DNA from: JAAYKT01 sp964408955
Lineage (GTDB): Bacteria; Bacillota; Clostridia; Lutisporales; Lutisporaceae
Length of the DNA: 9,509 bases
Direction: 5' to 3'
Assembly (NCBI GenBank): GCA_964408955.1
Contig: CAYPBK010000066.1
Location: 1 to 9,509 of the forward strand
Of the stretch, positions 5,156 to 9,509 are shown one piece after another. The notes beneath the pieces were generated by a model. It was not told where the DNA came from and ran no database searches. It worked only from the letters and a program-made list of their open reading frames with translations. The position numbers and the translations under genes were made by a program. Numbering within the stretch: position 1 is the first letter of the stretch; each line of letters opens with the position of its first letter.

Positions 5156-5989
5156 CTACCCTAAAGTATTATCCAAAAACATCATGATGACAAAGCCTAC
5201 CATCAGTGCGTGGGTTGCTAACTTAGAATTGCCGTCATGAGTCTGGCTCTCGGGAATAATTTCATGGCTTATTACAAAAAGCATGGCGCCCGCAGCAAAA
5301 GCAAGGGCAAAAGGGAGAATAGGCCTCGCTATTTGCACCAACCCCACACCAATAAGCCCTCCTAACGGCTCAACCAATCCTGTCGCCAAAGCTATTGCAA
5401 AAGCTTTTCCTTTAGAATATTTTTCTCTTAAAAGAGGAAGAGCCACCGCTAAACCTTCAGGCAGATTTTGCAATCCAATGCCTATGGCCAGGCTTATTCC
5501 ATTGGCAATATCGCCGTCGCCAAATCCTACACCAACGGCTAAACCTTCGGGGAAATTATGGACTGTTATAGCCAAAATGAAAAGCCAGATTTTCCTCATT
5601 TCAGGAGTCATATTGAAGCCTTCGAGGAGACCCCTTCTATAACCGATTTTTAATTCCTTATTATTAATTGCATTGGATAGGAGATTCGTGTCAGGGAAAA
5701 ACTTATCCACAAAATCAATAAAAAAACCGCCGAACAGGATTCCAATTAAAGTGATGGTTGCCCCGGGCACGCCACCGCCGCCTTTTTCTATTGCCGGAAT
5801 GATCAAGCTAAAGGATGTTGCCGCCAGCATTATCCCGGCTGCCGCCCCTAGAAGGGCATCCAGCAGCCTTCTTGATATATTTTTTGCAAAGAATATTGGA
5901 AGAGCACCGACTCCCGTAGCCAAGCCCGCACACAGGCTTGCCATTATTCCTAGAAAGATGAGATTGTATTGAGATAAATATTGAACCAT
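5156..5989 (-). CDS. ZIP family metal transporter (GufA/ZupT-like)
   Basis: 277 residues on the minus strand; AAGAGGTTTTT precedes the ATG. It is an integral membrane protein with about eight hydrophobic segments. The ZIP metal path is seen in HNFPEG (residues 144-149) and QNLPEG (174-179), the paired helices that bind divalent metal; the glutamine in the second motif is usual in the GufA-like branch, whereas E. coli ZupT has HNIPEG. VEPLGG (206-211) and SHEIIPES (241-248) are further conserved segments. It is predicted to carry Zn, Mn or Fe(II) into the cytoplasm; the metal cannot be told from sequence. The gene stands alone, divergent from the amidase at 6191. No metal regulator site was recognised upstream. 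Confidence 0.92.
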   Translation of the reverse strand: MVQYLSQYNLIFLGIMASLCAGLATGVGALPIFFAKNISRRLLDALLGAAAGIMLAATSFSLIIPAIEKGGGGVPGATITLIGILFGGFFIDFVDKFFPDTNLLSNAINNKELKIGYRRGLLEGFNMTPEMRKIWLFILAITVHNFPEGLAVGVGFGDGDIANGISLAIGIGLQNLPEGLAVALPLLREKYSKGKAFAIALATGLVEPLGGLIGVGLVQIARPILPFALAFAAGAMLFVISHEIIPESQTHDGNSKLATHALMVGFVIMMFLDNTLG

Positions 5990-6190
5990 ATAAAAACCTC
6001 TTTTCTAACTGCTAATCATATATTATGAGAAGCCAAAGAGATGGTGACAGGTTTCTATATTAAAAAAGGAAAAAGGAATAGCCAATGGTTATATATATAA
6101 TAATCAAGGGTAATTACAAATTCCTAATAAGTTTAATAATTATGTAACAAGAGGACTTGTCTGAATAATATGTATCAAGGAGGTGTAATC

Positions 6191-6853
6191 ATGTATGAAA
6201 TCCGTGAAAAATTTATAACTAAAAACAGATCCTACAAAGCTTTAATGCCCCAGGGTATAGTAGTGCATGAGACGGCCAATCCCGGCGGCACAGCGGAAGC
6301 ACACTATAAATATTTTAATAGAGAGAGCAAAGGAGCTTCGGCACATGCATTTGTGGACTGGAATGAAATAATACAGACCATTCCCTGGGGAGAGCAGTCC
6401 TGGCATGCCGGTGCTTATGCCAATTCAAGATTTATAGGTATTGAATTATGCAGACCGGCAAAATTCGACAAGGAATTATTTAATAAGATTTGGGATAGAG
6501 GTATTTGGCTTTTCTCCTATTTATTTACCACTAAATTGAATATTAAAACCGTAACGGAGGATAACCTTTTATCCCATGATGAGGTGAGGCTGAAATATGG
6601 TGGGACAACACATACAGACCCTACAAGCTACTTTAAAGAATACGGAAAAGTTACTGATGATTTTAGAAAGGCTGTGCAAAGTAAAATAAATGAAGCGATA
6701 GCGGCAGAAAAACCGGTTGAAACAGTCAGCGACTGGGCTAAGGATGCTTACCTATGGGTAAAAGAAAAAGGTATAAGCGACGGTACAAGACCTAAGGAGG
6801 TAGTAACAAGAGAAGAGCTGTGGACAATGATCTATAGAATGAAAGGAATATAG
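6191..6853 (+). CDS. Free-standing N-acetylmuramoyl-L-alanine amidase with SLH-like module
   Basis: 220 residues from the ATG at 6191, chosen because a perfect AAGGAGGT lies 6 nt before it; an in-frame ATG at 6170 lies upstream of that site. An Amidase_2 domain spans about residues 15-150. Probable zinc ligands are H26 (VVHETA), H129 (LLSHDE) and D143 (HTDPT), an AmpD-like His/His/Asp set; E84 (IGIELC) is the likely acid/base. This differs from the His/His/Cys set of the phage endolysin. Residues 180-219 are nearly identical to the endolysin's SLH-like module. No signal peptide is present, as in phage lysins, yet no holin is nearby. It may be a leftover of another prophage or a lysis gene the host kept. 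It is flanked by a ZIP gene and a MoaE-like gene. Confidence 0.9.
   Translation: MYEIREKFITKNRSYKALMPQGIVVHETANPGGTAEAHYKYFNRESKGASAHAFVDWNEIIQTIPWGEQSWHAGAYANSRFIGIELCRPAKFDKELFNKIWDRGIWLFSYLFTTKLNIKTVTEDNLLSHDEVRLKYGGTTHTDPTSYFKEYGKVTDDFRKAVQSKINEAIAAEKPVETVSDWAKDAYLWVKEKGISDGTRPKEVVTREELWTMIYRMKGI
6728..6847 (+). repeat. SLH-like wall-binding module, copy 2
   Basis: Forty codons matching 3560-3679, with only five residue changes (S/D, P/V, I/V, V/L, L/I). The preceding catalytic domains are far less similar, so the modules share a more recent history than the rest of the genes. Confidence 0.9.
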
Positions 6854-6903
6854 CGGCAATAACTAAAGCAATTGCCTTCGAAATAAATATTTAGCGCAAT
6901 TCG

Positions 6904-6928
6904 CATATATTGACTGAATATGTTTTTT
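6904..6928 (+). terminator. Possible terminator of the free-standing amidase gene
   Basis: CAT-AT-ATT, loop GACTG, AAT-ATG form a short A/T-rich stem with a 2-nt bulge, followed by six Ts (6923-6928). The U-tract is good but the stem is weak. Confidence 0.4.
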
Positions 6929-6969
6929 AACGCTTGCGAACATTAAAAATAGTACATTTTTCTAACGTC

Positions 6970-6998
6970 TTTACAACTTAACCAATCTAATTTATGCT
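6970..6998 (+). promoter_or_regulatory. Probable sigma-A promoter for the MoaE-like gene
   Basis: TTTACA (6970-6975), a 17-nt spacer and TATGCT (6993-6998) lie 42 nt before the ATG at 7040, with an AAGGAG ribosome site between. Spacing is ideal; each box has four or five consensus bases. Confidence 0.5.
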
Positions 6999-7039
6999 TA
7001 AAATAACTTTATCATATTGAAAAAAAGGAGTAGCAAGCT

Positions 7040-7447
7040 ATGTTGGAAAAAAGTATTAAAAAGGCAGCCCCTTCTATAGACAAATGGCTTAAAGAAGCAA
7101 AGAAGGATACTTCAGCTTTAAATGAAGGGATGTATTTAGTTCATAATGGGGTTGTACGCCAAACACCCAAAGCAAAAGTGCGTCAAGGCATTGATGACGG
7201 AAGCACAGTAAAGGGAATGGAATTTTCCTATAATTCAGCAAAGGTAGAGGAATTCATAAAGGAAACCTATAAAATGGACGGGATCTTCCATGTCAGGGTT
7301 TGGCTTAATGAAGGTCAGCTTGAAGTGGGGGATGACATAATGTATGTCCTGATTGGCGGGGATATCAGGCCTCATGTCATTGATGCATTACAATTCTTAG
7401 TGGAGAAGATAAAAAGTGAATGCGTCATTGAAATTGAAAAGAAATAG
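7040..7447 (+). CDS. MoaE-like molybdopterin synthase large-subunit family protein
   Basis: 135 residues; AAGGAG stands 9 nt before the ATG. MoaE is the catalytic subunit of molybdopterin synthase, which puts sulfur from MoaD onto precursor Z. Family features seen are MYLVHNGVVRQTPKAKVR (31-48; compare the G-A...G-x-V-R start of MoaE), YNSAKVEEFIKETYK (64-78), VRVWLNEGQLEVGDDIMYVL (85-104; the HRxGxLxxGE region) and DIRPHVIDALQFLVEKIKS (108-126). The usual end P-x-W-K-x-E with its catalytic lysine is replaced by ECVIEIEKK, and HR becomes WLN, so activity as a classic MoaE is doubtful. No other moa/mog/mob gene is adjacent. A divergent clostridial MoaE-like branch is the best call. Confidence 0.7.
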   Translation: MLEKSIKKAAPSIDKWLKEAKKDTSALNEGMYLVHNGVVRQTPKAKVRQGIDDGSTVKGMEFSYNSAKVEEFIKETYKMDGIFHVRVWLNEGQLEVGDDIMYVLIGGDIRPHVIDALQFLVEKIKSECVIEIEKK

Positions 7448-7482
7448 AAAAGCCTGTGATTAAAACATAATAAAGTATTTTG

Positions 7483-7491
7483 TGCTATAAT
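7483..7491 (+). promoter_or_regulatory. Extended -10 promoter for the MATE gene
   Basis: TGCTATAAT is a perfect extended -10 (TG at 7483-7484, TATAAT at 7486-7491). No good -35 lies 17 nt upstream, which is common for extended -10 promoters. Transcription would begin about 7497-7500, inside the palindrome that follows. Confidence 0.65.
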
Positions 7492-7528
7492 TATTAATAT
7501 GGCTTAGAAACAGTAAGCCATATTAATA
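7492..7528. promoter_or_regulatory. 15-bp palindrome overlapping the MATE transcription start (candidate operator or leader hairpin)
   Basis: TATTAATATGGCTTA (7492-7506) and TAAGCCATATTAATA (7514-7528) are perfect complements around the loop GAAACAG. It abuts the TATAAT box. As DNA it fits a binding site for a dimeric repressor; as RNA it would form a long hairpin at the 5' end of the message. It has no U-tract after it (GAGTTCATG follows), so it is not an ordinary terminator of the MoaE-like gene. Confidence 0.75.
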
Positions 7529-7574
7529 GAGTTCATGTAAGGTAAAAGGATTTTTAACAATAAGGATGACAAAA

Positions 7575-8954
7575 ATGAACATAGCAAAAAAATACTTTGA
7601 TATCAAGGACCCAATCAGGGCAGATGTAATAAGGATTTCCTGGCCGGTACTAATCGAATTGCTCCTCAGCTCTTTGTTCGGCATGGTTGACATGATGATG
7701 CTGGGGAGGATGAAGGACAACGCACTGGCGGCAGCCTCCGTAGCATCCGTAGGTATAACGAATGTGCCTTTATTCATGGGATTATCTCTTGTGCAGGCAT
7801 TAAATGTCGGCGGCACGGCTTTGATTGCCAGATATTACGGTGCAAAACAGAATCATAGGATTGAGAATGTATTAAGGCATGTAATGCTCTTTAGCATAAT
7901 TGCATTAACGATACCCCTTGCTGCGTTGGGACTGATTTTTACCAAGCCTATTATGGTCTTTTTAGGAGCCCACCCTGATACCGTTCAAGCCGGAAGTATT
8001 TATTTCAAAATAGTAATGATAAGCTTTGTCTTTCAATCTCTGATAATGTCTATGTCGGCTGCCCTAAGGGGGATAGGGGAGACAAAAACTCCTATGAGAG
8101 TTAATTTAATATGCAACTTTTTAAATGTTATAGGTAACGCTGTACTCATTTACGGACTATTAGGCTTCCCTGAAATGGGGATTGCGGGGGCAGGCCTATC
8201 TACGGCATTATCTAATTCTATAGCTTCTTTAGCGCTGTTTATATACCTTATAAAAGGTAAAAATGAAATAAAGCTTAATTTAAAAGAAAAATTTAAATAC
8301 GATAAAGCTTTGATGCGTAATTTAATAAAAATAGGTGTCCCTGCGTCCTTAGAGCAAGTGGCATTAAGAGTGGGTATAGCCATGTTTTTCAAAATTGTTG
8401 CAGGTTTGGGTACTGTCATATATGCTGCGCATCAAATAGCCTTGAGCATACTATCCCTTTCCTTTCAACCGGGGCAGGCTTTTGGAATAGCTGCCGCAAC
8501 GCTGGTAGGTAAGGAATTAGGTGCGAAGGATACAAAAAAAGCAGAAGCCTATGCAAAGGAAACGCGCAAGTTGGGATCCATGATTTCTACTGTTTTAGCA
8601 ATTATATTCTTTTTCTTTGGAGAACAGATTGTAGGATTGTATACCAATGACATTGTAATAATAAAGAACTTCTCAACAGTTCTAAAAATCATAGCTCTTG
8701 TTCAGCCTTTTCAAGCATCTCAGCTGATTCTGGCGGGAGCTTTGAGAGGAGCGGGAGATACATTCTGGCCTTTGGTGGCAACCTTTGTTGGAATAGTTGT
8801 TATAAGAGTGGTAGTGGCTTATATATTAGTCAATATTTACGGTATGGGGCTTGTCGGTGCGTGGATAGCGGTATTTATCGACCAGCTGATAAGATGGGCG
8901 TTTATCTTTATAAGGTTTAGGACAAATAAATGGAAGTATATAAAAATCAGATAG
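7575..8954 (+). CDS. MATE family multidrug/cation efflux transporter
   Basis: 459 residues from the ATG at 7575, chosen because AAGGA (7562-7566) is 8 nt before it; an ATG at 7566 overlaps that site and would add only three residues. The protein has the usual length and about twelve hydrophobic segments in two similar halves. Recognisable MATE blocks are WPVLIELLLSSLFGMVDMMM near the start, GGTALIARYYGAKQ (about 80-93) and, in the second half, AAHQIALSILSLSFQPGQAF followed by AATLVGKELGAKD, where the same loop pattern returns. MATE proteins export drugs or organic cations using Na+ or H+; the substrate is unknown. It has its own promoter and palindrome, so drug- or metabolite-responsive control is possible. 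The tadA promoter starts 16 nt after the stop. Confidence 0.93.
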   Translation: MNIAKKYFDIKDPIRADVIRISWPVLIELLLSSLFGMVDMMMLGRMKDNALAAASVASVGITNVPLFMGLSLVQALNVGGTALIARYYGAKQNHRIENVLRHVMLFSIIALTIPLAALGLIFTKPIMVFLGAHPDTVQAGSIYFKIVMISFVFQSLIMSMSAALRGIGETKTPMRVNLICNFLNVIGNAVLIYGLLGFPEMGIAGAGLSTALSNSIASLALFIYLIKGKNEIKLNLKEKFKYDKALMRNLIKIGVPASLEQVALRVGIAMFFKIVAGLGTVIYAAHQIALSILSLSFQPGQAFGIAAATLVGKELGAKDTKKAEAYAKETRKLGSMISTVLAIIFFFFGEQIVGLYTNDIVIIKNFSTVLKIIALVQPFQASQLILAGALRGAGDTFWPLVATFVGIVVIRVVVAYILVNIYGMGLVGAWIAVFIDQLIRWAFIFIRFRTNKWKYIKIR

Positions 8955-8969
8955 GACGTAAATCTGCTA

Positions 8970-8998
8970 TTGCTATAGTTTTATATTTTTTATATAAT
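8970..8998 (+). promoter_or_regulatory. Sigma-A promoter for tadA
   Basis: TTGCTA (8970-8975), exactly 17 nt, and a perfect TATAAT (8993-8998), placed between the MATE stop and the tadA ribosome site AAAGGG (9025-9030). Confidence 0.65.
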
Positions 8999-9040
8999 GT
9001 TATAGCGGTGTTAAAACTAATAATAAAGGGATTACAAGCT

Positions 9041-9484
9041 ATGCGTGAGTTTTTTATGAAAGCTGCATTGGAAGAAGCTGCGGAAGCGGGTAAGGCAGAT
9101 GAGGTACCTGTAGGCGCTGTTATTGTCAAGGATGGTGCAATAATTGCCAAAGCCCATAATATGCGGGAAACAGCGAAGGATGCCACTGCCCATGCAGAGA
9201 TAATAGCAATTAAAAAGGCGTGCCAAGCTCTAGATGCTTGGAGGCTTACTGATTGCGAAATGTACGTAACCCTTGAGCCATGTATAATGTGTAGCGGTGC
9301 AATATTGTATTCGCGTATAAGGAAGCTTTATATTGGCACCATGGATCCAAAAGCAGGAGCGGCGGGCTCTGTTATAAACGTATTTGAGGATTATTGGTTT
9401 CATCACAAATGTGAAATAGAAAAGGGTATAATGCAAATAGAATGCAGTAATATATTAAAAGAGTTCTTTAAGAAAAAAAGATAA
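9041..9484 (+). CDS. tadA: tRNA-specific adenosine deaminase
   Basis: 147 residues from the ATG at 9041; AAAGGG lies 10 nt upstream. The open frame extends back to 8930 but that part overlaps the MATE gene and the promoter and does not belong to the family. TadA converts A34 to inosine in tRNA-Arg(ACG), allowing CGU/CGC/CGA decoding. Zinc-deaminase residues are complete: H51-A-E53 and P80-C81-x-x-C84, with EVPVGAVIVKDGAIIAKAHN (21-40) and DPKAGAAGSV (102-111) as further signatures, and the family's usual end LKEFFKKKR. The gene ends 5 nt before a tRNA-Ser gene, a common clostridial arrangement. Confidence 0.96.
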   Translation: MREFFMKAALEEAAEAGKADEVPVGAVIVKDGAIIAKAHNMRETAKDATAHAEIIAIKKACQALDAWRLTDCEMYVTLEPCIMCSGAILYSRIRKLYIGTMDPKAGAAGSVINVFEDYWFHHKCEIEKGIMQIECSNILKEFFKKKR

Positions 9485-9489
9485 ATTAT

Positions 9490-9509
9490 GGAGAGGTATC
9501 GAAGTGGTC
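9490..9509 (+). tRNA. tRNA-Ser, 5' end only (runs off the window)
   Basis: GGAGAGGTATCGAAGTGGTC is a typical clostridial tRNA-Ser start: acceptor 5' strand GGAGAGG, then TA and the first half of the D-arm. The anticodon is outside the window. It starts 5 nt after the tadA stop with no promoter between, so the two may be co-transcribed. Confidence 0.85.

Noticed and set aside
5283..5972. Two plus-strand open frames of 119 and 99 codons
   Set aside because: Both are antisense shadows of the ZIP transporter, whose motifs and ribosome site fix the real strand.
6854..6880. GGCAAT...ATTGCC hairpin as terminator of the amidase gene
   Set aside because: Six pairs with a 10-nt loop but no T-run after it; the weak hairpin with six Ts at 6904-6928 fits better.
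8930..9040. N-terminal extension of tadA by 37 residues
   Set aside because: It overlaps the end of the MATE gene and the tadA promoter and has no counterpart in TadA proteins; the ATG at 9041 has its own ribosome site.

Overview
The window looks like chromosomal DNA of a low-GC, Gram-positive anaerobe of the class Clostridia. The evidence is A/T-rich coding sequence, strong AGGAGG-type ribosome binding sites, a tail/lysis module of the clostridial PBSX-like kind, and a tadA gene followed directly by a tRNA-Ser gene. The species cannot be named from the sequence.

Positions 1 to about 3903 are the distal end of a prophage, read left to right as one tightly packed operon. In order: the last residues of a tail or baseplate protein, a tail fibre (broken by a 10-N assembly gap), a kelch-like beta-propeller protein that is probably a receptor-binding or host-range factor, a small acidic tail-associated protein, an XkdX-family peptide, a BhlA/UviB-type holin, a second small membrane protein, and an N-acetylmuramoyl-L-alanine amidase endolysin. 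A UUCG-capped terminator overlaps the endolysin stop codon.

Positions 3683-4218 carry no gene but are dense in structure. They hold two sets of short direct repeats, a 12-bp inverted repeat, the 3' half of a tRNA-Arg gene with anticodon CCU that starts abruptly in the anticodon loop (read here as the phage attachment junction), a nearly perfect bidirectional terminator hairpin, a GC-rich stretch that folds on paper as a three-way junction, and a second copy of the tRNA 3' end plus terminator. The two copies (90 and 91 nt) are spaced 151 nt apart.

Positions 4219-9509 look like host chromosome: a lipoprotein with a hexapeptide-repeat linker; a convergent ZIP metal transporter; a second, free-standing amidase whose C-terminal wall-binding module is almost identical to that of the phage endolysin although the catalytic domain differs; a MoaE-like protein lacking the usual C-terminal motif; a MATE exporter preceded by a consensus extended -10 and a 15-bp palindrome; tadA with its own promoter; and the first 20 bases of a tRNA-Ser gene.

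The most unusual parts are the tRNA-Arg junction with its 151-nt repeat and structured-RNA candidate, the module shared by the two amidases, and the palindrome at the MATE promoter.
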